From contig NZ_CANLNS010000001.1 of assembly GCF_947492715.1 (NCBI RefSeq), positions 992,001-1,056,000 of the forward strand: 64,000 bases of DNA, written 5' to 3'. The notes under the pieces are model-generated. The model worked only from the letters and a program-made list of their open reading frames with translations, was not told where the DNA came from and ran no database searches. Made by a program: the position numbers and the translations under genes. Shown one piece after another: positions 34,575 to 42,808 of the stretch; position 1 is the first letter of the stretch; each line of letters starts with the position of its first letter. Origin of the DNA: an uncultured Psychroserpens sp. Lineage in GTDB: Bacteria > Bacteroidota > Bacteroidia > Flavobacteriales > Flavobacteriaceae.

Positions 34575-35102
34575 TTAATTCTCATCGTCATCAAGAGTTG
34601 CCATTCCAGATGAAGCTGTTTCTAAATATAAAGATGGTGGGCCATTTTCATAATATGTTCCTGCCACTTCATTTAATTGGCTAGTTTTATAATACTTTAC
34701 AACTCCATTTTCAATATAGCTGATTACGCACTCATAATCTAATAGTTCAAATGGGTAATCATCTGGGCGTTCGGTCTTTTTAAACGTGTATCCTTTAAAG
34801 GCGTTCTCAAGAACTGCAACGTACTTTCCTTCTTTCTTAACTAGTTTACCTTTTAAGTTTCTAAAATAAATACTATCAATAGTTACATTCTGATTTACGT
34901 TAGTCAAAGGAAGGAAAACATTCAGACCTGTTGTTCCAACTTTAATTCCTGCATACCATTCTTGAAAGTAAACAGGTTTGAGTTTAAACGGAGCTTGATT
35001 TTCAAATTGTGTCGTGGCAATTTTGGGGCTTGCACATTGAAAAGTAGTCGAAATAATGGCTACCAGAGCAATGGCAAAAGTCAACTTCTTAAATAATTTC
35101 AT
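34575..35102 (-). CDS. Lipoprotein of unknown function (paralog B)
   Basis: 175 aa with a lipoprotein-like signal (ISTTFQCAS). The conserved motif VYFQEWYAGIKVG and GLNVFLPLT matches paralog A at 33964, and DYECVISYIENGVVKYYKTS matches the C-terminal strand pair. The tail is acidic (ATLDDDEN). Function unknown. The gene is monocistronic, and two palindromic TTTAATCGATTA sites 49-80 nt upstream of the ATG suggest that it is under specific transcriptional control. Confidence 0.75.
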   Translation of the reverse strand: MKLFKKLTFAIALVAIISTTFQCASPKIATTQFENQAPFKLKPVYFQEWYAGIKVGTTGLNVFLPLTNVNQNVTIDSIYFRNLKGKLVKKEGKYVAVLENAFKGYTFKKTERPDDYPFELLDYECVISYIENGVVKYYKTSQLNEVAGTYYENGPPSLYLETASSGMATLDDDEN

Positions 35103-35150
35103 GTCAATTTCGGTTAAGATTTGGAGGGTTAATATAATTAATATATTGAG

Positions 35151-35182
35151 TTTAATCGATTAAATATTCTTTTAATCGATTA
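35151..35182 (-). promoter_or_regulatory. Tandem palindromic operator, two TTTAATCGATTA sites 20 bp apart
   Basis: Sites at 35151-35162 and 35171-35182 share the palindromic core TTAATCGATTAA or TAATCGATTA. The centre-to-centre distance of 20 bp is about two helical turns. They lie upstream of lipoprotein paralog B. Confidence 0.55.
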
Positions 35183-35257
35183 TCTGTAATTATTTGTAAG
35201 ATTTTAGCACTTTCTTAAAACTTAATAAGACCTACCCTTAACGTTGATTTAACCGTA

Positions 35258-35812
35258 TTAATTACTCAATCCTTTTAATATTATAAGTTCTTTTTTGATT
35301 TGTTTTCTAATAAAAAGTACCATTAACAATAAGACAACTATGGCTGAAGATTTAATATAAATATAAAACCCACTTGATAAATTATCCTTAAAAGAAGGTA
35401 ATAACATAATAAAACCCGCACAATAGAGTATTATAATTATTGGTGTTACAATGTAATGTGTTCTTATTCTCTTTTTATAATAGCTTATCATATTTGAACT
35501 GAAAACAGATGAGTTTTCAGTGATATCAATTTCTTTTAGCTTTTTAATACTAAAAAACTCAATAATAACTCTAATTAATAAAGCGCTTATCATTAGTAAT
35601 AAAGCAAGGGTAACAGTTGCATTATTATGAGCTTCTATATAGAAGAAAAAGCCTATCAAAACTAGTACTGTAGTTAACAAAACAAAATTTGCAATTCCTT
35701 GTTTTCTTTTGAGAATATTCATCTTCTGAACTATTAATTCAGGTCCATCTTTAGGTGTATTTTGTTCTGGTTGTTTCTCCCATTGGGATTTTAGATCCTT
35801 AAATGTTGTCAT
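35258..35812 (-). CDS. Four-helix membrane protein coupled to an ECF sigma factor (putative anti-sigma)
   Basis: 184 aa. A short hydrophilic N-terminus (FKDLKSQWEKQPEQN) is followed by four hydrophobic helices (about 41-60, 67-88, 117-136 and 148-168). It overlaps the end of the ECF sigma gene by 14 nt in another frame, the arrangement usual for sigma/anti-sigma pairs. It lacks a recognisable zinc-binding anti-sigma motif, so the role is inferred from position only. Confidence 0.7.
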   Translation of the reverse strand: MTTFKDLKSQWEKQPEQNTPKDGPELIVQKMNILKRKQGIANFVLLTTVLVLIGFFFYIEAHNNATVTLALLLMISALLIRVIIEFFSIKKLKEIDITENSSVFSSNMISYYKKRIRTHYIVTPIIIILYCAGFIMLLPSFKDNLSSGFYIYIKSSAIVVLLLMVLFIRKQIKKELIILKGLSN

Positions 35813-36296
35813 TTTTAACGCATTTAGTTAATTCATTTTTAATTCTATGGATTCGTACTCTAATGGCCTCGTGAGATAAACCTGTTATTTCTGCAATCTC
35901 TTTTTGAGGTAATCCTTCAAGTTCTAGTAGAATTATACTCTTGTTCTCTGGTTTTAAACAACCTATACATGAATACAGCTGTTTCAACTTAATGTCCATA
36001 TTAGCAGAAGTATTTTCTAAAGGTTGCTCTAAGTGATTCAGGTGATCTGATATTCCTATCGTTTTTTTCTTCCTTAATTCTAAAAGACATGTATTTACGG
36101 CAATTTTATAAATCCATGTAGATATACTAGATTCCTGTCTAAACGATTCTAGGTTTTGCCAAACTTTTATAAAGACCTCCTGTGTCAAATCTTTTGATAA
36201 CATCGTGTCTCCACTAGTATACCCTAAGCACAACCGAAGAACTTTATTATAGTTGGCTTCATAAAGGTGTTTAAATTGGTGGTCTAACGATTTCAT
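35799..36296 (-). CDS. RNA polymerase ECF sigma factor
   Basis: 165 aa. Region 2 is KDLTQEVFIKVWQNLESFR with SSISTWIYKIAVNTCLLELR; region 4 is LEGLPQKEIAEITGLSHEAI with RVRIHRIKNEL, a helix-turn-helix. It follows the hydrolase gene by 3 nt and overlaps the membrane-protein gene by 14 nt. The operon promoter at 37171-37198 has an ECF look, suggesting autoregulation (inference). It differs in sequence and probable promoter specificity from the ECF factor at 19995. Confidence 0.9.
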   Translation of the reverse strand: MKSLDHQFKHLYEANYNKVLRLCLGYTSGDTMLSKDLTQEVFIKVWQNLESFRQESSISTWIYKIAVNTCLLELRKKKTIGISDHLNHLEQPLENTSANMDIKLKQLYSCIGCLKPENKSIILLELEGLPQKEIAEITGLSHEAIRVRIHRIKNELTKCVKNDNI

Positions 36297-36299
36297 TTA

Positions 36300-37142
36300 C
36301 TATTGTAGTTCTTCATTAATAGTCTTTAAAAGCCATTTGGGTTGATCGAACATAATGAAATGAGCCGATTCTTTAGCATATTTAATCGAGTATTTCTCTA
36401 GGTTCTTATACTGTTCTTTATAGGTTTTCTTTACATTATCTTCTCCATAAGGTTGTGTAGCGGCAAGAATTGTTATAGGAATTCTAATTTTGGTTATAGG
36501 TTCTCTTAAGTCTAATTTAAGCAAATCGGTATAGCCATAAACATATGTTTTTCTATCTGCTTTTAATATCCATGCTTTGATTACATCATGTTTTTCTTTA
36601 TTTAAGCACATCCCTGTTGCCATTTGTGTTGCCATAATCTCAAAGTTATTGGCATCCATATCTAGTAATCTTTGATTATAAGGGTTATCATAAACAATGG
36701 TATCACTATTAAAGTTCGGAATCATTAAGGCGCCCGCTGAAGGAAGTGCATCTACAACAATAATTTTATTATATCTGGCATTCTCATCTATAGCTAACCA
36801 TAAACCTAAAGTTCCTCCTAGGCTATGACCAATTATAGTTGCTTTCTCTAGTTTGTTTTCTGTAATATATTGGTCTATCCCTTCTCTAATTTTAGAAAGC
36901 CATGGTTTCTCTATGGCTGGTACATCTCCAAATCCAGCAAAAGTGAACACATGACATTCATTTGTTTTAGATAATTCTGTTACAATCTCCTTCCAAACAT
37001 CTCCTGTACATGTAAATCCAGGAAACAGTAGTATAGGTTTACCTTTTCCTTGAACTTTTACATCAAAGGTTTTAGTTTGAGCTTGAAGCCCGATGCTAAG
37101 TGTACAAATTATGAGTAATAAGATATTCTTAAATGTTTTCAT
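36300..37142 (-). CDS. Exported alpha/beta hydrolase, first gene of an ECF sigma operon
   Basis: The frame extends to 37265 but would then run through the atp terminator; the ATG at 37142 begins a signal peptide (MKTFKNILLLIICTLSIGLQ, cleavage near AQ/TK), giving 280 aa. The fold is recognised from PILLFPGFTCTG (oxyanion region), GHSLGG (nucleophile Ser), a late Asp-containing strand (ILAATQPYGED) and SAHFIMFDQP (catalytic His). It is a periplasmic or secreted esterase-like enzyme of unknown substrate. It is co-transcribed with an ECF sigma factor and a membrane protein, an unusual partner for such a pair. Confidence 0.85.
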   Translation of the reverse strand: MKTFKNILLLIICTLSIGLQAQTKTFDVKVQGKGKPILLFPGFTCTGDVWKEIVTELSKTNECHVFTFAGFGDVPAIEKPWLSKIREGIDQYITENKLEKATIIGHSLGGTLGLWLAIDENARYNKIIVVDALPSAGALMIPNFNSDTIVYDNPYNQRLLDMDANNFEIMATQMATGMCLNKEKHDVIKAWILKADRKTYVYGYTDLLKLDLREPITKIRIPITILAATQPYGEDNVKKTYKEQYKNLEKYSIKYAKESAHFIMFDQPKWLLKTINEELQ

Positions 37143-37170
37143 ATTGTTTTGTTTTAAATTGATTTTTCTC

Positions 37171-37198
37171 TTTAGATACAAAACCATGAAAATGTTAC
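37171..37198 (-). promoter_or_regulatory. Candidate ECF-type promoter of the hydrolase-sigma operon
   Basis: On the minus strand GTAACA (from 37198), 12 nt and TGTATCTAAA (to 37171), about 28 nt upstream of the ATG. It resembles the GACGCAACC-13-TGCATCTA elements at 18321 and 19493, but differs in both boxes and in spacing by one. Confidence 0.45.
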
Positions 37199-37209
37199 AG
37201 ATTAAATTT

Positions 37210-37255
37210 AAAACATAAAAAACCCAACTCGTACGAGTTGGGTTTTTTATGTTTG
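37210..37255 (-). terminator. Intrinsic terminator of the atp operon
   Basis: An almost perfect 20-bp palindrome with the core ACCCAACTCGTACGAGTTGG (outer arms AAACATAAAAA / TTTTTATGTTT) and T-runs on both strands. It lies 41 nt after the atpG stop. Confidence 0.9.
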
Positions 37256-37295
37256 TGCGTACCAAAACTATATCAATACGACAACTTAATAAGTA

Positions 37296-38156
37296 TTAGT
37301 TGTTTAGCGCTTCTGCTCCACCAACAATCTCTAAGATTTCATTAGTAATCGCTGCTTGACGAGCCTTATTATAAGTTAATTTCAATTGATCTCTCAATTC
37401 TGTAGCGTTATCTGTTGCTTTATGCATAGCAGTCATACGCGCACCATGTTCTGAAGCAAAACTATCTCTAACAGACTTATACAATTGTGTTTTTAATGAC
37501 TTAGGAATAAGTTGTTCTACGATCTCAACCTTTGAAGGTTCAAAAATATAATCTGTATTCGTGTTAGTTTCTCCTTCCATTGGTACAATAGGTAAAAACT
37601 GCTCTGTCATTACAATCTGCGTTGCTGCATTTTTAAATTTATTGTAAACGATTTCAATCTTATCGAAATCACCTTCAACAAATTTATCCATTAACATTTC
37701 AGCAATTTCAGCTACATTATCAAAAGTTAACTCATCAAAAACTTCGCTCTTGTTAGCGATAACACGATCTGTTTTCTTGAAAGCATCGTTAGCTTTTTTA
37801 CCAATAGCTAAATACGACACCTCTTGATTTGCATAAGTGTCATTTGTTAGATTTGTAACCTCTTTAATAATGTTTGAATTAAAAGCACCTGCAAGACCTC
37901 TATTAGAAGTAATTGCTACTATAAGTACTTTTTTAACTTCACGCTGTGTCGCAAACTTACTTCCAGAATCTCCATCTAAAGTAGCACTCAAACTCTGTAA
38001 AAGTTCTGTCAATTTATCTGAATAAGGACGCATTGCCGTAATAGCATCTTGAGCTTTCTTCAATTTTGCAGCAGATACCATTTTCATAGCACTTGTAATC
38101 TGCATCGTTGAAGATACTGATGATATTCTATTACGTATTTCTTTTAGATTAGCCAT
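37296..38156 (-). CDS. atpG: F1F0 ATP synthase gamma subunit
   Basis: 286 aa. The conserved N-terminal helix (MANLKEIRNRISSVSSTMQI, TSAMKMVSAAKLKKAQ) and the C-terminal helix (ASEHGARMTAMHKATDNA, NKARQAAITNEILEIVGG) form the central coiled-coil rotor shaft; SNRGLAGAFNSN marks the Rossmann-like middle. One copy is needed per F1. It is the last gene of the operon, separated from atpA by 51 nt that contain a strong hairpin. Confidence 0.97.
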   Translation of the reverse strand: MANLKEIRNRISSVSSTMQITSAMKMVSAAKLKKAQDAITAMRPYSDKLTELLQSLSATLDGDSGSKFATQREVKKVLIVAITSNRGLAGAFNSNIIKEVTNLTNDTYANQEVSYLAIGKKANDAFKKTDRVIANKSEVFDELTFDNVAEIAEMLMDKFVEGDFDKIEIVYNKFKNAATQIVMTEQFLPIVPMEGETNTNTDYIFEPSKVEIVEQLIPKSLKTQLYKSVRDSFASEHGARMTAMHKATDNATELRDQLKLTYNKARQAAITNEILEIVGGAEALNN

Positions 38157-38174
38157 ATTTTGAAATATGAAAAT

Positions 38175-38202
38175 ATCCTGTGTTCAAATTGAGCACAGGA
38201 TT
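38175..38202 (-). promoter_or_regulatory. Intercistronic hairpin between atpA and atpG
   Basis: ATCCTGTGTTC (38175-38185 on plus) pairs with GAGCACAGGAT (38191-38201) around a 5-nt loop, an 11-bp stem with one G.T pair. On the minus strand a T-rich ATTTTC follows. It could terminate or protect the 3' end of atpA mRNA. Confidence 0.55.
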
Positions 38203-38207
38203 ATTAA

Positions 38208-39788
38208 TTATGCTCTATATTTAGCTGATAAGTCGCTCGCTACAGTTGTTAATGTATCTGTAACCTCATCAGTTAATTTTCCTGCTTTTAAAGTGCTTAA
38301 AACATCTGAATGCTTAGCCTTTAAGAATTCAATGAAATCTCTTTCGAATTCTTTTACCTTGTTCACAGGAACGTCTTTTAATAAGTTTTTAGATCCTGCA
38401 TAAATAATTGCAACCTGATCTTCAACTGTAAACGGATCGTTTTGTGCTTGCTTTAAGATTTCAACGTTACGTTTACCTTTTTCAATTACGTTTAAAGTAA
38501 CAGCATCTAAATCAGAACCAAACTTAGCAAATGCTTCAAGTTCACGGAACTGAGCCTGATCTAATTTTAATGTTCCTGATACTTTTTTCATTGATTTAAT
38601 TTGTGCATTACCACCAACACGAGATACCGAAATACCTACATTAATTGCTGGACGTACACCAGAGTTAAATAAATCTCCATCTAAGAAGATTTGTCCATCT
38701 GTAATAGAAATTACGTTAGTTGGAATATATGCAGAAACGTCACCTGCTTGAGTTTCAATGATTGGTAAAGCCGTTAAAGAACCACCACCTTTTACCATTG
38801 GTTTTAATGCCTCAGGAAGATCATTCATTTCTTTTGCAATCGCATCGTCATTGATGATTTTTGCAGAACGCTCTAATAATCTTGAGTGAAGGTAGAAAAC
38901 ATCACCAGGATACGCCTCACGTCCTGGTGGGCGACGTAGTAATAAAGATATCTCACGATATGCAACGGCTTGCTTTGACAAATCATCAAAAACAATTAAT
39001 GCTGGACGACCAGTATCTCTAAAATATTCTCCAATAGAAGCTCCTGTCATTGGTGCATAAACTTGCATTGCAGCAGGATCTGATGCATTTGCAGCCACTA
39101 TTGTCGTATATGCTAAAGCTCCTTTTTCTTCTAAAGTCTTAGCAATGTTTGCTACAGTTGAAGCTTTTTGTCCAACTGCAACATATATACAATATACAGG
39201 ATTACCTGCATCATAAAATTCTTTTTGATTTAAGATCGCATCGATACAAACAGTTGTTTTACCTGTTTGACGGTCACCAATTACCAACTCACGTTGACCT
39301 CTACCCACTGGAATCATAGCATCAATCGCTTTAATTCCTGTTTGTAACGGCTCTGTTACTGGTTCTCTGTAAATAACACCTGGTGCTTTACGCTCTAAAG
39401 GCATTTGGTAAGTTTCGCCAGCAATTGGTCCTTTACCATCAATAGGGTTACCTAAAGTGTCTACAACACGACCAACAATACCTTCACCTACGTTTACAGA
39501 GGCGATACGTTCAGTACGTTTTACTGTAGATCCTTCTCTTACTCCTACTGAAGCACCTAATAATACAATACCTACGTTATCTTCTTCAAGGTTAAGAACG
39601 ATACCTTCTAATCCACCATCGAATTCTACTAATTCTCCGTATTGAGCGTTAGCTAATCCGTAAGCACGCACAATACCGTCACCTACAGTTAATACTGTTC
39701 CAACTTCGTCTAATGAAGCACTCGCTTCAAAACCTGAAAGTTGTTGTTTTAAGATTGCTGATATCTCAGCTGGTTTTACTTCTGCCAT
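38208..39788 (-). CDS. atpA: F1F0 ATP synthase alpha subunit
   Basis: 526 aa. The P-loop is [13 protein letters not shown] (about residues 170-182), and the alpha-specific [20 protein letters not shown] and [19 protein letters not shown] follow. It binds nucleotide in the non-catalytic sites and forms the alpha3beta3 hexamer with AtpD. Beta and epsilon (atpD, atpC) are not in this window, as is usual in Bacteroidota where they form a separate operon. Confidence 0.98.
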   Translation of the reverse strand: MAEVKPAEISAILKQQLSGFEASASLDEVGTVLTVGDGIVRAYGLANAQYGELVEFDGGLEGIVLNLEEDNVGIVLLGASVGVREGSTVKRTERIASVNVGEGIVGRVVDTLGNPIDGKGPIAGETYQMPLERKAPGVIYREPVTEPLQTGIKAIDAMIPVGRGQRELVIGDRQTGKTTVCIDAILNQKEFYDAGNPVYCIYVAVGQKASTVANIAKTLEEKGALAYTTIVAANASDPAAMQVYAPMTGASIGEYFRDTGRPALIVFDDLSKQAVAYREISLLLRRPPGREAYPGDVFYLHSRLLERSAKIINDDAIAKEMNDLPEALKPMVKGGGSLTALPIIETQAGDVSAYIPTNVISITDGQIFLDGDLFNSGVRPAINVGISVSRVGGNAQIKSMKKVSGTLKLDQAQFRELEAFAKFGSDLDAVTLNVIEKGKRNVEILKQAQNDPFTVEDQVAIIYAGSKNLLKDVPVNKVKEFERDFIEFLKAKHSDVLSTLKAGKLTDEVTDTLTTVASDLSAKYRA

Positions 39789-39827
39789 CTTATTCTATTT
39801 TGACCCCTCGTTTTGCTTAGGGCAAGT

Positions 39828-40367
39828 TTAATTTAATGTAAATTCTCTTTTTAATGTATTCAATTGATTAGCAATACTTGCATTATACTGGACATCGCCC
39901 ACACGCAAAATGAAACCACCTAAGATGCTTTCATCTACTGTATTTTTAATCTCAATTTTATCAGCACTTGTCAATTCTTTTACCTTGGCAAGTACTTTGC
40001 TTTTTAAATCATCTGTTAAAGGCACAGCTGTAGTAACATTTGCTACTTCAATATTCTGAGACTTTTCATATAATTCAACATATTTAGAAGCAACATCTCC
40101 TAAAATGTTCATACGTTTATTTTTAACCAAAACATCTAACAAGCCAGAAAACATTGGGTTTGCTTTAGGAAACACTTTTAATAAAGCATTTTTCTTATCA
40201 GTAGACTTAATTACAGCACTTTGAATCATGTCGTTTAAGTCTTTGTTGTCTGCAACAGATTTAGCGATTAGCACCATATCCTCATTAACGGCTTTCGCTG
40301 TATTTTGAGTTTGAGCTAAGTCTAAAACTGCTTTCGCATAACGAATTGCTGCTCTTGTTCCTGCCAT
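39828..40367 (-). CDS. atpH: F1F0 ATP synthase delta subunit
   Basis: 179 aa. The N-terminal helical bundle (RAAIRYAKAVLDLAQTQN) and the C-terminal strand GGFILRVGDVQYNASIANQL are the OSCP/delta signatures. The subunit links the peripheral stalk (AtpF) to the top of F1. It lies 4 nt after atpF and 39 nt before atpA. Confidence 0.95.
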   Translation of the reverse strand: MAGTRAAIRYAKAVLDLAQTQNTAKAVNEDMVLIAKSVADNKDLNDMIQSAVIKSTDKKNALLKVFPKANPMFSGLLDVLVKNKRMNILGDVASKYVELYEKSQNIEVANVTTAVPLTDDLKSKVLAKVKELTSADKIEIKNTVDESILGGFILRVGDVQYNASIANQLNTLKREFTLN

Positions 40368-40371
40368 GGCT

Positions 40372-40869
40372 TTAGTTTAATTTTGCTTCACCTAACATTG
40401 TCTCAACCAATTTTAATTGCTTGTCTTTGTTAGATAATTCATCTTTTACAACTTTTTCTGCGATCTCTACAGATAAGTTAGCTACTTGTGCTTTAAGATC
40501 TGAAATTGCGGCTTGCTTTTCACTTGCAATTGCAGCTTGAGCTTGCTCAATAATTTTGCTAGCTTGTGCTGAAGCTTCACCTTTAGCATCTTCAATCATC
40601 TTATTTTTAAGCTCTCTCGCTTCTTTAAGCATTGCTTCACGTTCTAAACGTGCTTCTTGTAATAACTTTTCGTTATCTGCTTGAAGGTTTTCCATTTCTC
40701 TCTTAGCATTTTCAGCAGAGTCTAATGCATTTTTAATCCCTTCTTCTCTTTCATTTACTGCATTTAAAATTGGCTTCCAAGCATATTTTTTAAGCAATAA
40801 TAAAAGGAGTACAAACAATAATGTTTGCCAGAAAAATAGTCCTAAAGAAAAATCTTCTAATAACTTCAT
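40372..40869 (-). CDS. atpF: F1F0 ATP synthase b subunit
   Basis: 165 aa. One N-terminal membrane helix (about 8-28, LGLFFWQTLLFVLLLLLLKK) and a long charged coiled coil (about 35-150) rich in Glu, Lys and Ala form the peripheral stalk. Two copies are used per enzyme. A stem-loop precedes it in the 84-nt gap after atpE. Confidence 0.95.
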   Translation of the reverse strand: MKLLEDFSLGLFFWQTLLFVLLLLLLKKYAWKPILNAVNEREEGIKNALDSAENAKREMENLQADNEKLLQEARLEREAMLKEARELKNKMIEDAKGEASAQASKIIEQAQAAIASEKQAAISDLKAQVANLSVEIAEKVVKDELSNKDKQLKLVETMLGEAKLN

Positions 40870-40902
40870 AATATATAATTGTTATATCAATTTAATTTTC
40901 AA

Positions 40903-40943
40903 TAAAAGCAACCTTGCAACCAACCGTTACAAGGTTACTTTTT
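40903..40943 (-). promoter_or_regulatory. Intercistronic hairpin between atpE and atpF
   Basis: AAAAGCAACCTTG (plus 40904-40916) pairs with CAAGGTTACTTTTT (about 40929-40943) with one mismatch, and loop CAACCAACCGTTA. Read on the minus strand the stem ends in TTTTATT, like a weak terminator. Confidence 0.55.
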
Positions 40944-40952
40944 GGTTTTTAA

Positions 40953-41144
40953 TTATACCGCAAATAATGCAGCAAATCCAATACCTTCAATTAAGGCTGC
41001 TGCGATAAGCATAGCTGTTTGGATCTTTCCGTAAGATTCTGGTTGACGAGCGATTGCTTCCATAGCAGAACCACCAATTTTACCAATACCAATACCAACT
41101 CCAATTACAACTAAACCTGCACCTACCATTACTGGGATTTCCAT
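40953..41144 (-). CDS. atpE: F1F0 ATP synthase c subunit
   Basis: 63 aa, two membrane helices joined by the polar ARQPE loop that contacts F1. The ion-binding carboxylate is Glu53 (ALIEGIGF). The Gln and Ser/Thr residues that accompany Glu in sodium-binding c rings are replaced by hydrophobic or Gly residues, so proton coupling is expected. Ten or more copies form the rotor ring. The upstream gap to atpB is 42 nt. Confidence 0.97.
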   Translation of the reverse strand: MEIPVMVGAGLVVIGVGIGIGKIGGSAMEAIARQPESYGKIQTAMLIAAALIEGIGFAALFAV

Positions 41145-41186
41145 AATAAATATATTTAAAAATTAAACATTCAATATTTAGTATTC

Positions 41187-42305
41187 TTACAAGTGCTGTA
41201 TCTCACCTTCATGTTCTTCGGCATGCTCGTGAGTTTCAGCAGCAAAACCAAAGTAAAGTGCCGATAACATTGTAAAAATATATGCTTGTAGCAATGCTAC
41301 TAATATTTCAATAAGTGAAATTGCAAAGGCCAATCCAAATGATAATGGGCTTCCAATAACGCTTTTGAAAATAAACATTAAACCAATTAAACTCATTAAT
41401 ACAATATGTCCTGCTTGCATATTTGCATATAAACGTATTAATAATGAGAATGGCTTAATAAAGATTCCTAAAACTTCAATAGGAATTAATATAATGTACA
41501 GAACTACTTTAGCGTACCAAGGCATAGAGTTCCCTAATGGATCAAAAATATGCTTCCAGTAATCTTTCGTTCCTGTAAAATTCGTTAATAAAAAAGTTAA
41601 TATCGCTAACGATGCTGTTACGGCAAGATTTCCAGTAACATTAACCCCTAATGGCGTTAAACCAAAAATATTTAAGAACCATATAAAGAAAAATACGGTT
41701 AGTAAAAACGGCATATATTTCATGTATTTTTTCTCACCAATATTTGGAATAGCAATGTCATCTCTAATATAAAGTACAATAGGCTCAAAGAAACGACCAA
41801 CACCCTTTGCAATACCTCCATTTTTACCATATGAACGCCCTAAACTTCTAAATAAGAAAAACATTAACAAGCCCGTAAGGATAATCATCACAACACTTTT
41901 TGTTATTGACATATCAAATGGTTTTGCATTTGTAGGCTTATGGTCTTCATCATAATTGATGGTTCCGTTAGCATCTGTTTTATAAATGTGATTGTGATAT
42001 AGTTTATAGAAGTTTCCATCAACCTCAGCTAATTCTTCTCCATGATGGAATTTTGATGACGAAAAGACTTTTAATCCTCCATCCCAAAGAATAACTGGAA
42101 GCGGAAAACCAATATATTTATGTTCGCCTTCGTCGGTTGTATATGAGAACAAACTAAAGTCATAAGAATCTTTCAAGTGGTGTTGAATATACTCTTTGAT
42201 TTCAGATTTTTTATCTCCTTTCCCTTCACCTTCACTTGCAAACGAAGTAAAGGATACTAAAAGTAATAATAAGGTAATTGTCTTAACAGTTATTTTTCTA
42301 TGCAT
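41187..42305 (-). CDS. atpB: F1F0 ATP synthase a subunit, with long exported N-terminal domain
   Basis: The ATG at 42305 (372 aa) is preferred because an earlier frame start at 42341 falls inside the -7 promoter box. Residues 1-22 look like a signal sequence (MHRKITVKTITLLLLLVSF), followed by about 110 hydrophilic residues predicted to face the periplasm, a feature of Bacteroidota AtpB and about 120 residues longer than the E. coli protein. The membrane part contains LLIRLYANMQAGHIVLMSL with the essential Arg, and ends in a His/Glu-rich tail (HEHAEEHEGEIQHL). It forms the half-channels for protons next to the c ring. Confidence 0.95.
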   Translation of the reverse strand: MHRKITVKTITLLLLLVSFTSFASEGEGKGDKKSEIKEYIQHHLKDSYDFSLFSYTTDEGEHKYIGFPLPVILWDGGLKVFSSSKFHHGEELAEVDGNFYKLYHNHIYKTDANGTINYDEDHKPTNAKPFDMSITKSVVMIILTGLLMFFLFRSLGRSYGKNGGIAKGVGRFFEPIVLYIRDDIAIPNIGEKKYMKYMPFLLTVFFFIWFLNIFGLTPLGVNVTGNLAVTASLAILTFLLTNFTGTKDYWKHIFDPLGNSMPWYAKVVLYIILIPIEVLGIFIKPFSLLIRLYANMQAGHIVLMSLIGLMFIFKSVIGSPLSFGLAFAISLIEILVALLQAYIFTMLSALYFGFAAETHEHAEEHEGEIQHL

Positions 42306-42338
42306 ATCACTTAAATAATAGTGGCTTAAAAATCGCTG

Positions 42339-42367
42339 CAAAGGTATGGTTTTATATCAAAAACAAA
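42339..42367 (-). promoter_or_regulatory. atpBEFHAG promoter, Bacteroidota sigma-A type
   Basis: On the minus strand TTTG (42367-42364), 17 nt and TACCTTTG (42346-42339), full consensus. The start of transcription would be about 27 nt upstream of the atpB ATG. Confidence 0.75.
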
Positions 42368-42421
42368 AACTATTTTGAACTTTATTTCTTAGGGTGTTTT
42401 TGTTTGTTAAAAAAGGCGGTT

Positions 42422-42808
42422 CTATTCTAATTTATTTAACCATTTTGCCAAGCTAGATGTTTCAATAATTAAACTCAAAAGGTAAGGTATAAAAAAGGCG
42501 GCAAACTCTAATTTAGATATGGTCCCATCTGCTTTATAGGCACCATAAAATAAAATAAAAAACACAGCAAATTTTACTAAACTTCCGGCAATAAACAAAA
42601 AGCCTAGTTGTTCTTTGTATTTGTCTTTCATTTTTTGCAAGAATGCAAAGATTAAAATAGCTAAAATGCCATTTACAATGTAAGCAAGTACAATTTTATT
42701 GTCAAATAATGGATATTCTAAATACTTAAGTGTTAGTACATGAAGTCCAAATACAACGACAAGAATTAATATAATCTTTAAGGAAAATTTTAGTAGCGAT
42801 TGATTCAT
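42422..42808 (-). CDS. Four-helix membrane protein upstream of the ATP synthase operon (DUF6168-like, AtpI position)
   Basis: 128 aa with four hydrophobic segments (about 8-28, 38-58, 68-90 and 100-118). It resembles the DUF6168-type proteins of flavobacteria and sits where the AtpI/UncI protein is encoded in other operons. AtpI helps assemble the c ring; a similar role is inference from position and size only. It starts right after the atpZ stop. Confidence 0.75.
   Translation of the reverse strand: MNQSLLKFSLKIILILVVVFGLHVLTLKYLEYPLFDNKIVLAYIVNGILAILIFAFLQKMKDKYKEQLGFLFIAGSLVKFAVFFILFYGAYKADGTISKLEFAAFFIPYLLSLIIETSSLAKWLNKLE

Noticed and set aside
34605-36296. Genomic island around the second ECF operon
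   Set aside because: Base composition and gene style do not differ visibly from the neighbours, and no integrase, tRNA or direct repeats border it.
37296-42305. ATP synthase operon lacks beta and epsilon genes
   Set aside because: In Bacteroidota atpD and atpC usually form a separate operon, so the absence is expected.
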